From Collinsella aerofaciens (lineage in GTDB: Bacteria; Actinomycetota; Coriobacteriia; Coriobacteriales; Coriobacteriaceae): a DNA stretch of 64,000 nt. The notes below the pieces were generated by a model that was not told the DNA's origin, searched no databases, and saw only the letters and a program-made list of their open reading frames with translations. The DNA is taken from contig NZ_JADNGN010000006.1 in NCBI RefSeq assembly GCF_015553355.1, positions 16,288-80,287 of the forward strand, given 5' to 3'. This document shows, one piece after another, positions 25,592 to 34,734 of this stretch; the first letter of the stretch is position 1; every line of letters starts with the position of its first letter. A program made the position numbers and the translations under genes.

Positions 25592-28333
25592 ATGGACAAG
25601 ACCGCACAGGACAGCTTGGCAAAGAAGCCCGCCGACATGAGGGACAGGATTCTCGAGCATCTCGAGGCCCTCACCTCTGCCGTCTCGCTCGACGACCTTG
25701 CCCGTCTGTCCACCTCCGACATCGCCGAGACGCTCATCATCTCCAGGAGTCTGGCGAGCCAGTACCTCAACGACCTTGTTCGCGCCGGCCTTGTGGTTAA
25801 GGTGGCGGGCAGGCCTGTCCGTTATTTTCATCGCCGCGCGTTCCAGAAGCGTTTTCAGGTAAAGCTCTCTGCAAGCGAGTACGCCTCGCTCGCCGACCTC
25901 ATCCAGGCGACGGGAATCGCCGATCACCGTGACTTCGCGCGTGCCGTGGGCTTTGACCTGAGCCTCAGCTCCGTTGTCGAGCAGTGCAAGGCTGCGGTTC
26001 AGTACCCTCCGTTCGGCCTGCCCATCCTCTTGAGCGGCGGCGTGGGTGTCGGCAAGTCTTTCCTTTCTCGCCTTGTGTACGAGTACGGCAAGAACCAGGG
26101 CTTGCTGTCCCGCGACTCCTCCTATGTGCGCATCGACTGCGCCGGGGTCCCGGACGCCGCCTCGTTCAACGGGCTTCTTGACGAGTCGATCGCGAAATCG
26201 CGCGGGGGTGTGGTTTTTGTCAACGGCATCGAGGCACTCTCTCCCTCTGCGATGGAGCACTGCCTTGCGACGGCCCTCGGGCTCGATGCCTCCCAGGATG
26301 CGCCGCGCGCTCGCCTCGTTCTTTCGACGACGCTTTCCGCCGATGACCTGAAGGTTTCCTCGGCCTACAGCAAAATGCCCATCTGTGCCCGCGTCCCCTC
26401 ACTCAAGGAGCGGACCCCCGAGGAGCGCGAGGATCTCATCTTGAGCTTCCTGCGCAGCGAGGGGTGCCGAATCGGTTCTGATGTGAAGATTAGCCGCGGC
26501 GCATACCGTTGCCTCGTGAACGCGGACTTTTCCGATAACATCGCCGGCTTGCGCGCCTGCGTGACGAACTGCTGCGCCAAAGCGTTCCTCAATCGCGAGG
26601 GCGACTACGTCGTCGTTCGCCCGTATCTTCTTCCCAGCGGGCTCCTCTCCTCCGCGCAGATCGATCAACAGCCCGACGATGGCGTTCTGATCGACGCGTC
26701 CCTGGATGCCGCCGAGAGCACAGGGCCGGTCGAGCAGGCGCTCGATGCCCTGTGCTCTCTCGATGAGCGATTCTGCGCCGGGGAGCTCTCTGTCTCCGAG
26801 CTCGTCTCGCAAGCTGTCTCCGCTGTGCGCGGCGTTGAGGATCACTTGATCTTCGGCCGCGGCGTTACCTCCTCGAGGTCGCGCGCCTTCGAGCGCATCG
26901 TGGGCGCGGTCCTTGCCGACGCAGGCTCTTCTTATGGCATCGAGCTTTCGAGGAAGGTCGCTTTTCTACTGGCCCAGGAGATTTGCCTGCAGTTGTGGCC
27001 GGGCATCGGCCTGGCTAAGCGAAAGTCTGCCTGTGCGGAGCAAATCTCCCATCTCCTCGGTGCCGTGACCTCCGAATTACCGTTTGCCTCGAGCGTCTCC
27101 GATCAGGTCGCCGCAGACGTGGAAGGGGCGCTGGGAATCTCGCTCGATCACTTCACGAAGACGCTTCTGACGCTGTGCGTCGCATCGGAGTCTCGCGACG
27201 CGAAGGCCCTTCGAACGCTCTGCGTCATCTTGTCCCACGGCTACTCAACGGCGACGAGCATCGCCGACGCGGCGAACCGTATGCTCGGCATGCATGTGTA
27301 CGAGGCGGTCGACATGCCCTACGACCAGCAGCTGAAGGACATCGTCGGTCCGCTCCAGCGCCTCGTCGACCGCCATTCCTACTGCACCGGGGTCGTGTTC
27401 CTCGTCGACATGGGCTCCTTGGAGGAGGCCTATAAGGCCCTCGAGAACGTTACCGACTCCACTATCGGCGTGGTGAACAACGTCTCTACCGGTCTTGCGC
27501 TCGAGATCGGGGTCGGGCTGCTCGGCGGCAAGTCCATCGCCGAGGTTCTTGGCGATGCGACCGCCGCGTGCGTGACGCACTGCAAGGTGATCGAGCGCGT
27601 CAACCGTGAGGACGCCATCGTCTTCTGCTCCGAGTCCGGGGTCGACGCCGCGGAGAGGATACGCCAGCTCGTCTCGCAGAGCCTCCCGCGCACCATAGGC
27701 GCGCGCCTGCTCACGAGGCCCTTCAAGCAGCTCGTCGCGAACGGGTCGAACGACGCCGTTTTCTCCGAGCACCGCGTCTGCGCCGTCATCGGCACGGGAG
27801 ACCCCGGGGTCGCCTCCGTCCCCTTCGTCGCCCTCGAGGACATCATGTCGACGGCGTCCGCCTCTAAGGTTGATGCCGTGTTCGGCAGGTGGCTTGACGC
27901 TTCCGAGCTCTCTTCTTTCCACGAGAAGCTGCTCTCGAACATGACGCTGCAGAACGTCATCCGCTCCATCACCATCCTCGACCCGGAGCGGCTATTCCAT
28001 GAGATCGAGAGCGCCGTGCACGAGCTTCAGCGCAGGACAGGCGAGAAGATCGGCAGTAACGCCATCATTGGGCTCTACGTTCACCTCTGCTGTCTCGTCG
28101 AGCGCCTTGTTACCAGAAACCCCATTGAGACCTACGTTGGCCAGGACCGCTTCGAGGAGGAACGCGCCGATTTCATCGAGTCCTTCAGGCAGAGCTTCTC
28201 GAGCATCTCGACGCGCTATCGCGTAGAGGTTCCCGTAAGCGAGATCGCATATGTCTTCGACTACATAAGCGTGAGCGCCGCCCCGGCGCGAGAGGAGCGC
28301 CTCGGCTCCTCGGACCTCCTGCTCGACGAGTGA
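25592..28333 (+). CDS. LevR/ManR-type PTS regulator with degenerate sigma-54 ATPase domain
   Basis: 913 residues in LevR order: N-terminal winged HTH (15-80), AAA+ domain (about 115-340), PRD-1 region (about 380-500), EIIA-Man domain with His549 in ILSHGYSTATSIA and VVFLVDMGSL (about 540-680), and a C-terminal PRD-2 with His831 in IGLYVHLCCLVERL. The AAA+ has Walker A GGVGVGKS (149-156), but the Walker B site reads FVNGIEAL instead of the usual LDE, and the stretch where sigma-54 activators carry GAFTGA is missing. It probably controls the PTS operon downstream by phosphorylation-dependent DNA binding rather than by remodelling sigma-54. AAGGAGG precedes the ATG. Confidence 0.85.
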   Translation: MDKTAQDSLAKKPADMRDRILEHLEALTSAVSLDDLARLSTSDIAETLIISRSLASQYLNDLVRAGLVVKVAGRPVRYFHRRAFQKRFQVKLSASEYASLADLIQATGIADHRDFARAVGFDLSLSSVVEQCKAAVQYPPFGLPILLSGGVGVGKSFLSRLVYEYGKNQGLLSRDSSYVRIDCAGVPDAASFNGLLDESIAKSRGGVVFVNGIEALSPSAMEHCLATALGLDASQDAPRARLVLSTTLSADDLKVSSAYSKMPICARVPSLKERTPEEREDLILSFLRSEGCRIGSDVKISRGAYRCLVNADFSDNIAGLRACVTNCCAKAFLNREGDYVVVRPYLLPSGLLSSAQIDQQPDDGVLIDASLDAAESTGPVEQALDALCSLDERFCAGELSVSELVSQAVSAVRGVEDHLIFGRGVTSSRSRAFERIVGAVLADAGSSYGIELSRKVAFLLAQEICLQLWPGIGLAKRKSACAEQISHLLGAVTSELPFASSVSDQVAADVEGALGISLDHFTKTLLTLCVASESRDAKALRTLCVILSHGYSTATSIADAANRMLGMHVYEAVDMPYDQQLKDIVGPLQRLVDRHSYCTGVVFLVDMGSLEEAYKALENVTDSTIGVVNNVSTGLALEIGVGLLGGKSIAEVLGDATAACVTHCKVIERVNREDAIVFCSESGVDAAERIRQLVSQSLPRTIGARLLTRPFKQLVANGSNDAVFSEHRVCAVIGTGDPGVASVPFVALEDIMSTASASKVDAVFGRWLDASELSSFHEKLLSNMTLQNVIRSITILDPERLFHEIESAVHELQRRTGEKIGSNAIIGLYVHLCCLVERLVTRNPIETYVGQDRFEEERADFIESFRQSFSSISTRYRVEVPVSEIAYVFDYISVSAAPAREERLGSSDLLLDE

Positions 28334-28456
28334 CCTTCCCCGCGCCGCCGCAAGCTGACCGCGCGTCCTCAATAATCCGATAACCCCTTGCCCGGCGCGA
28401 ATCCGGATAGCGCCGAGGCAGTACCGAACGTAAAACTTCATTTGATAGGAGCAAAC

Positions 28457-28930
28457 ATGAGTGTTGTTATGGCACGAATCGACAATCGCCTGCTTCACGG
28501 CATCATCGTGACGCAGTGGGCCCCGGTGTCGGGCGCGACCCGAGTCATGGTCATCGACGACAAGGTCGCCGGCGACGAGGTCCTGAAGTCCACCATGAGG
28601 ATGGCGCGCCCCGCGGGCATGGCCGTCTCGATCATCTCCGAGCAGACCGCGCTCAAGAACTTCGCGGCGGGCAAGTACGACCGCGAGAAGGTCTTTGTCA
28701 TCGCCAAGGAGCCCGAGACGATCCTTCACCTGGTCGAGTCGGGCATCGAGCTCCCGTCGCTGATCGTCGGCGGCTCTCTTGTCAAGGAGGGCGGCGTCCA
28801 GCTCACCCAGCGCGCCTATGCCTCCGCCGAGAACGTCCAGAGCTACAAGGCGCTCATCGCCCGCGGCGTCAAGGTGACGGCACAGCTCGTGCCCGCCGAC
28901 AAGCCCGTCTCCGTCGCCGACCTCATCTAA
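28457..28930 (+). CDS. PTS mannose/fructose/sorbose family IIB component
   Basis: Receives phosphate from IIA and passes it to the incoming sugar. 157 residues; the phosphorylated residue is His14 in RIDNRLLHGIIVTQW, followed by RVMVIDDKVAGDE and VGGSLVKEGG. ATG at 28457 has AGGAG upstream. It is the first structural gene after the LevR-like regulator and 9 bases from the IIC gene. Confidence 0.93.
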   Translation: MSVVMARIDNRLLHGIIVTQWAPVSGATRVMVIDDKVAGDEVLKSTMRMARPAGMAVSIISEQTALKNFAAGKYDREKVFVIAKEPETILHLVESGIELPSLIVGGSLVKEGGVQLTQRAYASAENVQSYKALIARGVKVTAQLVPADKPVSVADLI

Positions 28931-28939
28931 GGAGGGATC

Positions 28940-29725
28940 ATGGTCAACTTCACTATCCTGCAGGTCGTCCTTTTGACCCTGCTGGCCTTCATCAAGCACG
29001 TGGACTACTACGGCATCCCGATGATCTTCGTCAACTATGCCGTCTTCTGGGGCCTCATCACCGGCGTCGTCATGGGCGACTGGAGGACCGGCCTTGTCAT
29101 CGGCGGTACCATTCAGCTCATGCAGCTCGGCGTCGCGGGCTTCGGCGGCTCGTCGATTCCCGACTACGGCACGATGGCCATCATCGCCACCGCCTACGGC
29201 GTGACCCTGGGCGCGGACACGGGCCTCGCCATCGGCCTGCCGGTCGGCATGCTCGGCATCCAGCTCGACGTCATCGTCAAGATCCTCAACGGCTTCGTCG
29301 TCGAGAAGTCCCAGAAGTTCTGCGACGAGGGCAAGTTCAAGCAGATGAACGCCATCCTGTGGGTCTGCCCCGTGCTCTTCGGCCTGTGCGCCGCCCTGCC
29401 CGTCTTTGTCTCCGTGACCCTCGGCCAGCCCGCCGTCAACTGGCTCCTCGAGGTTATGCCCCAGTGGTTCCTTTCCGGTCTCACCCTCGCCGGCAAGATG
29501 CTCCCGGCCGTCGGCATCGCGATGCTGCTGCGTTACATGCCCACTGGCAAGTACTTCCAGTACCTGCTCGCCGGCTTCTTCCTCTCGGCCTTCCTGAACG
29601 TGCCCATCATCGGCGCCGCCATCGTTGGCGTTGCCCTCGCGATCGCGTTCTACCAGCGTGCCGAGAGGGACACCGAGCTCGCCGCCCACGCTTCCGCAGA
29701 CGCCTTCATCGGAGAGGATGAGTAA
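28940..29725 (+). CDS. PTS mannose/fructose/sorbose family IIC component
   Basis: Membrane channel subunit, 261 residues with several hydrophobic helices. GGTIQLMQLGVAGFGGSSIPDYG is typical of ManY/AgaC/SorA-type IIC proteins. GGAGG precedes it, and IID begins two bases after its stop. Confidence 0.93.
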   Translation: MVNFTILQVVLLTLLAFIKHVDYYGIPMIFVNYAVFWGLITGVVMGDWRTGLVIGGTIQLMQLGVAGFGGSSIPDYGTMAIIATAYGVTLGADTGLAIGLPVGMLGIQLDVIVKILNGFVVEKSQKFCDEGKFKQMNAILWVCPVLFGLCAALPVFVSVTLGQPAVNWLLEVMPQWFLSGLTLAGKMLPAVGIAMLLRYMPTGKYFQYLLAGFFLSAFLNVPIIGAAIVGVALAIAFYQRAERDTELAAHASADAFIGEDE

Positions 29726-29727
29726 CC

Positions 29728-30561
29728 ATGGAAAACGAGAACATCACCGCCGTCGCCGAGGGCAAGCCCTCCGGCTACAAGGTCACCAAGAAGGACCTGC
29801 GCAACGCGAACTGGCGCTGGCTCATGAGCGTGTGCACCTTCAACTACCAGACCCAGCAGGGCGCCTCAGTCGCCTACGCCCTCTCGCCGGTCCTGAGGAA
29901 GATCTACACGAACGACGAGGACTATAAGCAAGCGCTCAACAACCACTTCCGCTACTACAATACCCAGCCTTGGCTCGCCGCCATCATCCTTGGCGCCTGC
30001 GTGGCCATGGAGGAACGCGACGGCCTAGCGGCGGCGGACGCCGTCCAAGACCTGAAGATCGGCACCATGGGACCGCTCGCCGGCGTCGGCGACTCCCTGC
30101 TCATGACCATGATCCCGACCATCATGGGCTCCATCGCCGCCTACATGGCCATCGAGGGCAACCCCGTGGGAGCCGGCATCTGGTTCGCGCTCATCCTGGC
30201 CATCTTCTGGGTCCGCATGCACGCCCTCGAGTTCGGCTACAAGCAGGGCGTGAAGCTCGTCACCGACTTCAGCGAGAAGCTTCCCAACCTCACTGCCGCC
30301 GCCTCCGTGCTCGGCCTCACCGTGGTCGGCTGCCTCATCGCCTCGGTCATCGGCGTCACCTGCCCGATTAGCTTCAGCTTCGGCGACGTCTCGATGGAGA
30401 TTCAGCCGCTGCTCGACAAGATCCTGCCTGCCATGATCCCCGCCGCCATCACGGGAAGCGCGTATTACCTTCTTACCAAGAAGAACGCGAGCATGACGGT
30501 CCTCATCCTCGTGGTGATCGTCCTCGCGATGGTCGCCTCCGCCGCTGGCATCCTCGCCTAG
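29728..30561 (+). CDS. PTS mannose/fructose/sorbose family IID component
   Basis: 277 residues. The N-terminal TKKDLRNANWRWLMSVCTFNYQTQQG and MEERDG..IGTMGPLAGVGDSL motifs are diagnostic of IID; hydrophobic helices fill the C-terminal half. It forms the sugar-translocating unit with IIC. Confidence 0.94.
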   Translation: MENENITAVAEGKPSGYKVTKKDLRNANWRWLMSVCTFNYQTQQGASVAYALSPVLRKIYTNDEDYKQALNNHFRYYNTQPWLAAIILGACVAMEERDGLAAADAVQDLKIGTMGPLAGVGDSLLMTMIPTIMGSIAAYMAIEGNPVGAGIWFALILAIFWVRMHALEFGYKQGVKLVTDFSEKLPNLTAAASVLGLTVVGCLIASVIGVTCPISFSFGDVSMEIQPLLDKILPAMIPAAITGSAYYLLTKKNASMTVLILVVIVLAMVASAAGILA

Positions 30562-30587
30562 CTTCGACCCAAGAGATTGGTGAATCA

Positions 30588-30986
30588 ATGAGAAAGATAG
30601 TTGTGGCGAGCCATTCCCTTCTCGCCCAGGGCTTCAAGGACACCCTCGAGTTCCTTACGGGTAAGAGCGACGCCGTCAACGCCGTGTGCGCCTACGTGAA
30701 CGACAACGGCGAGGGGCTCGACGCGGCGGTCGAGGCGGCTCTTTCGGGCACTGACGAGGTCGTCGTCCTCACCGACGCGCTCGGCGGCAGCGTGAACCAG
30801 CGCTTCTCCCGCTTCGCCTCCGACCGGATCCACGTGATCGCGGGTGTCAACCTCCCGCTCGCCATGACGGTCGCGCTCGCGCGCCCCGACGAGAAACTCG
30901 ACTTCGACGCCCTCGTCGACGAGGCGCGCCAGCAGATCGTCTACGTGAACGGTGCCAGTTCCGCCGAGTGCGAAGACGACGAATAG
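30588..30986 (+). CDS. PTS mannose-family IIA component
   Basis: 132 residues with phosphorylated His9 in IVVASHSLLAQGF and the later LTDALGGSVNQRF segment typical of IIA-Man. Separate IIA and IIB genes are found here, as in sorbose/agaV-type systems. The acidic tail is unusual but short. Confidence 0.9.
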   Translation: MRKIVVASHSLLAQGFKDTLEFLTGKSDAVNAVCAYVNDNGEGLDAAVEAALSGTDEVVVLTDALGGSVNQRFSRFASDRIHVIAGVNLPLAMTVALARPDEKLDFDALVDEARQQIVYVNGASSAECEDDE

Positions 30987-30998
30987 AGGAGGTCGACG

Positions 30999-32123
30999 AT
31001 GAGAGAGTTCCTTAAGGACGTGTGGATGCACGGCGGTGAGGAAAGCCGCGCCATCACCCCCGAGAACATCACGGGCGAGAAGGGCCGTGCCGCCATGTCG
31101 GCCAGCCACCTCGGCGTCGGCCGCAAGGGCTCGTGCTGCGTGCCCCTTGAGTCCGGCGAGACCATCACGCTCGCGGACATCGAGGGCCCCGGCATCATCC
31201 GCCACATCTGGATGACCGTCCCCGACAAGACCGCCGCCGGCAGCTTCGTCATGCGCGACCTCGTGCTGCGCTTCTACTGGGACGACGAGGAGACCCCCTC
31301 GGTCGAGTGCCCTGTCGGCGACTTCTTCTGCAACGGCTTCGGTGAGCGCGCCATCGTCAACTCGATGCCCATCTGCGTGAACCCGACGGGCGGCATGAAC
31401 TGCTACTTCGAGATGCCTTTCAGGAAGCACGCCAAGGTCACGCTTACGAGCGAGCACCCCGGGTTCATTAAGTACATCTTCTACACGTTCAACTACGCGC
31501 TCACCGACGTGCCGGACGACGCCATGTACTTCCACGCCCGTTTTAACCGCGAGCGCAGCACCCGCAGGGGCGTCGACTACACCGTGCTCGACGGCGTGCG
31601 CGGTAAGGGCTACTACGTCGGCACCTACATGGCCCTGTGCGCCCTGGAGCGCTATTGGTGGGGCGAGGGCGAGATGAAGTTCTTCCTCGACGGCGACGAG
31701 GAGTTCCCCACGGTCACCTCGACGGGAGCCGAGGACTACTTCGGCGGTGCCTGGGCCTTCCTCGACAGGCCGCCCCACGCGCTGCCCGAGGCGCAGTGCT
31801 TCAACACGCTGTTCGCCGGCTACCCGTACCGCTCGACGCGCGACGCCACGCGCGACCGCTTCAGCGCGGGCAAGCCGAACCCGAACCCGATGCTCGCGAC
31901 CAACGACGACGCGCTGCCCAGGCACGGCCTCTACAGGTGGCACCTTCCCGACCCGATCTCGTTCAAGGAGGACCTGCGCGTGACGTTCCAGGACCTCGGC
32001 AACGACGACATCAAGCTCTACGAGCGCGAGGACGACATCTCCACCGTCGCCTACTGGTACCAAAGCGAGCCGCACGCCGTGCTCTCCCCGTTTGCCGCAA
32101 GGCAGGACCGCGTGCCCAGGTAG
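30999..32123 (+). CDS. DUF2961 / glycoside hydrolase family 172 enzyme
   Basis: 374 residues without signal peptide, so it acts in the cytoplasm on what the PTS delivers. DUF2961 signatures include the N-terminal ESRAITPENITGEKG, DIEGPGIIRHIWM, ECPVGDFFCNGFG and the acidic STGAEDYFGGAW. Characterised GH172 members include a bifidobacterial difructose-dianhydride-I/alpha-fructofuranosidase enzyme and mycobacterial D-arabinofuranosidases (established knowledge). Placed between a IIA gene and a fructokinase-like ROK gene, a fructose-containing substrate is the most economical inference. GAGGAGG precedes the ATG. Confidence 0.85.
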   Translation: MREFLKDVWMHGGEESRAITPENITGEKGRAAMSASHLGVGRKGSCCVPLESGETITLADIEGPGIIRHIWMTVPDKTAAGSFVMRDLVLRFYWDDEETPSVECPVGDFFCNGFGERAIVNSMPICVNPTGGMNCYFEMPFRKHAKVTLTSEHPGFIKYIFYTFNYALTDVPDDAMYFHARFNRERSTRRGVDYTVLDGVRGKGYYVGTYMALCALERYWWGEGEMKFFLDGDEEFPTVTSTGAEDYFGGAWAFLDRPPHALPEAQCFNTLFAGYPYRSTRDATRDRFSAGKPNPNPMLATNDDALPRHGLYRWHLPDPISFKEDLRVTFQDLGNDDIKLYEREDDISTVAYWYQSEPHAVLSPFAARQDRVPR

Positions 32124-32202
32124 GGTCGCCTCGAAACAAGCCAACGTTATGGGCGCCCGCGGTTGACCATGACTGCGGGCGTCCCTTTGTAAGGAGGATC
32201 AC

Positions 32203-33087
32203 ATGAGCGAAAAGCAAATGAGGCTCGGCGCCCTCGAGGCCGGCGGGACCAAGATGGTCTGTGCCGTGGTGTCCGGCGACGGCGAGGTTCTCGACCGTAT
32301 GGAGACCCCGACGCTTACGCCCGCCGAGACCGTCCCACAAATGGTCGAGTGGTTCACCGCCCGCGATGTGAACGCGTTGGGCATCGGCGCCTTCGGCCCG
32401 ACCTGCGTCGACCCCAACGATGAGCGCTACGGTTCCATCCTCCAGACGCCCAAGCTCGCGTGGCGAGGCTATGGTCTTCGCGCCGCGTTCGCCGACGCCC
32501 TCGGGATTCCGGTGACCTACGACACGGACGTGAACGTTGCCTGCCTCGGCGAAGTGGTCTTCGGCTGCTGCAAGGGGCTCGAGGACGCCGTCTACGTGAC
32601 CATCGGCACCGGCGTGGGCGCGGGCGTCATGTGCGCGGGCAGGCTCCTTCACGGCATGCTGCACCCCGAGGCCGGCCACATGCTGGTAAGGACCCGTCCC
32701 ACCGAGGAGGGACGCTGCGTCTGCCCGAGCCACGCGAGCTGTCTCGAGGGCCTCGCCTCCGGCCCCGCCATCGCCGCGCGCTGGGGAAAGCCCGCGGCCG
32801 AGCTCGCGGACAACGCTGAGGTGTGGGCGCTCGAGGGGGATTATCTGGGGCAGATGCGCGCGAACCTCGTGCTCATGTACTCGCCTCGCCGTATCGTCCT
32901 CGGCGGCGGCGTGATGCACCAGGAGCAGCTCTACGGCATCGTCCGCAAGAAGACCCTCGAATATCTGGGTGGCTACATCCAGACCGCCGAGCTTAAGGAC
33001 ATAGAGAGCTACATCTGCGCTCCGGGCTGCGGCGGCGACCAAGGAATCCTTGGCGCGGCCGAGCTGGCAAGAAGGGCGCTCGCGTAA
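32203..33087 (+). CDS. ROK-family sugar kinase, fructokinase-like
   Basis: 294 residues. The ATP phosphate motif is GALEAGGTKMVCAV, the catalytic Asp lies in TYDTDVNVACLGE, GTGVGAG follows, and the zinc site is HPEAGH..CVCPSHASCLEGLASG. The GALEAGGTK start and this zinc module are those of GmuE/YdhR-type bacterial fructokinases rather than glucokinases. It likely phosphorylates the free sugar released by the adjacent GH172 enzyme. AAGGAGG precedes the ATG. Confidence 0.88.
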   Translation: MSEKQMRLGALEAGGTKMVCAVVSGDGEVLDRMETPTLTPAETVPQMVEWFTARDVNALGIGAFGPTCVDPNDERYGSILQTPKLAWRGYGLRAAFADALGIPVTYDTDVNVACLGEVVFGCCKGLEDAVYVTIGTGVGAGVMCAGRLLHGMLHPEAGHMLVRTRPTEEGRCVCPSHASCLEGLASGPAIAARWGKPAAELADNAEVWALEGDYLGQMRANLVLMYSPRRIVLGGGVMHQEQLYGIVRKKTLEYLGGYIQTAELKDIESYICAPGCGGDQGILGAAELARRALA

Positions 33088-33120
33088 CTTGCACTCTCTC
33101 CGCCATACGACGCGTTAAGA

Positions 33121-33170
33121 AAAGACGAGCGCTTCTTGCCAATTGAGCGGCAAGAAGTGCTCGTCTTTTG
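33121..33170. terminator. Bidirectional terminator closing the sugar operon
   Basis: A 21-bp stem with one mismatch (arm AAAAGACGAGCGCTTCTTGCC) flanked by A and T runs on opposite sides, so it serves the ROK operon on the plus strand and the methyltransferase genes on the minus strand. Confidence 0.9.
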
Positions 33171-33182
33171 CATTTTTGCCTC

Positions 33183-34013
33183 TCAAAATCTTATTTTCAC
33201 GATTTGCATTTTCATCCCGTTGTCACCGACCCTTGCGAGAAACCGGAAAAAGCCGCTGACAGAAGGGTCTCTCAAATCGTTATAACCCAGCATATAGCCG
33301 CGACTTGTGACCTGCAGACGGCTGTCCCACGCGCCGATTTCCTTGGCGGCATCCGAAACCGCAAAATATGCCCCAACATCCTTGATTTTTGCAGTCTTAA
33401 GCCATGTTTTTGCGATCATCTTTACTGCCGTCCGATTGGCAGCATCAAAGACCAGCACACCGCCGGGGAAAGCGTCCGCCATCTCCCGCACCAGTTCCCG
33501 GACCTGCTGGGTCAGAAAGTAATAGAACACCCCGGAGGCAAAGAACACCACCCCGCCGGAGGCATCGATTTTGCTAAACCATGCGGTGTCTTTCAGGTCA
33601 CAGGGGATATTTTGTTCTCGATTCCCGGCGGGCAGTAGCTGCTGCCGCAAGGCAATCACATCCGGGAAGTCCAGATTGTAGATCTTGCATCTACCGTTGT
33701 CGCAGGTTCTGCCGGTGTTGTCCAGCCCGCAGCCCAGATTGACCACCGCCGCATTGGGGTGGCCTTTCAGGTAATCCCGCACCTCGAAAGCAAGATCACC
33801 CTGCCGCATGGCCACCTCCAGCGCACCAAAACGCTGCATCAGGCTGCGGGAGTTTTTCTCTGCCTCTGAAAAGTCGTAGTCGATCTGGTCGAGCAGACGA
33901 ACCGCTGTTTCATCCCTGTAAAGGTTCGGGTACAGCTCCGTACACAGCTTTCGGGAATACAGCGGGAGGATCAGCGTCTCCTGCACGGTGTTTTTCTCAA
34001 TTTTACATTTCAT
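33183..34013 (-). CDS. Leucine-carboxyl-methyltransferase-like SAM methyltransferase
   Basis: 276 residues with SAM motif VVNLGCGLDNTGR, acidic IYNLDFPDVIALRQQLL and GGVVFFASGVFYYF. This layout resembles the PPM/LCM-type carboxyl methyltransferase family found in many bacteria with unknown substrates. Base composition is clearly lower in GC than in neighbours. It is the last gene of a three-methyltransferase cassette. Confidence 0.75.
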   Translation of the reverse strand: MKCKIEKNTVQETLILPLYSRKLCTELYPNLYRDETAVRLLDQIDYDFSEAEKNSRSLMQRFGALEVAMRQGDLAFEVRDYLKGHPNAAVVNLGCGLDNTGRTCDNGRCKIYNLDFPDVIALRQQLLPAGNREQNIPCDLKDTAWFSKIDASGGVVFFASGVFYYFLTQQVRELVREMADAFPGGVLVFDAANRTAVKMIAKTWLKTAKIKDVGAYFAVSDAAKEIGAWDSRLQVTSRGYMLGYNDLRDPSVSGFFRFLARVGDNGMKMQIVKIRF

Positions 34014-34024
34014 AGGTTTCTTCC

Positions 34025-34207
34025 TCAGTGAATAAGAACTGTCATAATTGCCGCCAGCACAGCCGCTATGACCGTCATGCCTATCGCCATGTGCAGGATG
34101 GATGCAAAAACACCCGTGCTTGATGCCCTTACTTCCGCGCCGTGACGCAGAGCCACTTTTTCTTTTTGTGTATCTGCACCTCGTGAAAACCCGCCTGCTC
34201 CAGACAA
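34025..34207 (-). CDS. Possible short membrane peptide between methyltransferase genes
   Basis: The last 25 or so codons (FASILHMAIGMTVIAAVLAAIMTVLIH) form one hydrophobic helix, and the stop is 11 bases before the next gene. The 60-codon frame overlaps the upstream methyltransferase, so a shorter start at 34090 (21 residues) is possible. Real translation is uncertain. Confidence 0.25.
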   Translation of the reverse strand: MSGAGGFSRGADTQKEKVALRHGAEVRASSTGVFASILHMAIGMTVIAAVLAAIMTVLIH

Positions 34208-34734
34208 GCTTTTAATTCAATGTCCTTGTAGATGGTCATGCCGCCGATGATCTGCGTCCACCTCTCGTCCTTGTCCGTATCGCCATTGCTCTCGTTGCAG
34301 ATAAGAATTGTCCCGCCTGGCTTCAGCGTCCGCCAGACCTCACGGAAGCATCGGGGCAAATCAGGCCAAAAGTAGACGGTCTCAAAGGCCGTGACTGCAT
34401 CGAAGCAGCTATCCTCAAATGCCATATCCGCCACACTGCCTTGCAGAACGGCGCAACGCCCCTCCTGAATTGCGGTTCGGTTGAGCTTTCTAGTCTTATC
34501 CACGCTGACGGGCGAATAGTCGATGCCCTTGACGACGCCATGCGGGCATTTTTTCAGCAGCCGTTTTATGTTCGCCCCGCCGCCGCAGCCGCAATCCAGC
34601 ACCTTGGCATTTGGCGCAAGTCGTAGAAATCGAAGTCCCCACCGCGCCACAGGGCTGTGCCCCAGATTCATCATGGCAACCATAAGTTTTCCGCCGAGGC
34701 CCACGGGCTTGCGGGTGTTTTCAAAGAACGACAT
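34129..34734 (-). CDS. Class I SAM-dependent methyltransferase
   Basis: 201 residues with AKVLDCGCGGGANIKRLL (motif I), GIDYSPVSV (motif II), FDAVTAFETVYFWPD and LKPGGTILI, as in UbiE/Methyltransf_11 proteins. The ATG at 34734 follows GGAGGGG and overlaps the end of the upstream methyltransferase by 14 bp. Substrate unknown. Confidence 0.85.
   Translation of the reverse strand: MSFFENTRKPVGLGGKLMVAMMNLGHSPVARWGLRFLRLAPNAKVLDCGCGGGANIKRLLKKCPHGVVKGIDYSPVSVDKTRKLNRTAIQEGRCAVLQGSVADMAFEDSCFDAVTAFETVYFWPDLPRCFREVWRTLKPGGTILICNESNGDTDKDERWTQIIGGMTIYKDIELKACLEQAGFHEVQIHKKKKWLCVTARK

Noticed and set aside
27992-29689. 565-codon minus-strand open frame across the LevR end and PTS genes
   Set aside because: Shadow of four recognised genes; repetitive Asp/Gly/Leu composition.
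34025-34207. Full 60-codon frame as a confident gene
   Set aside because: Most of it overlaps the methyltransferase gene; only the hydrophobic tail is plausible, so it is listed with low confidence.
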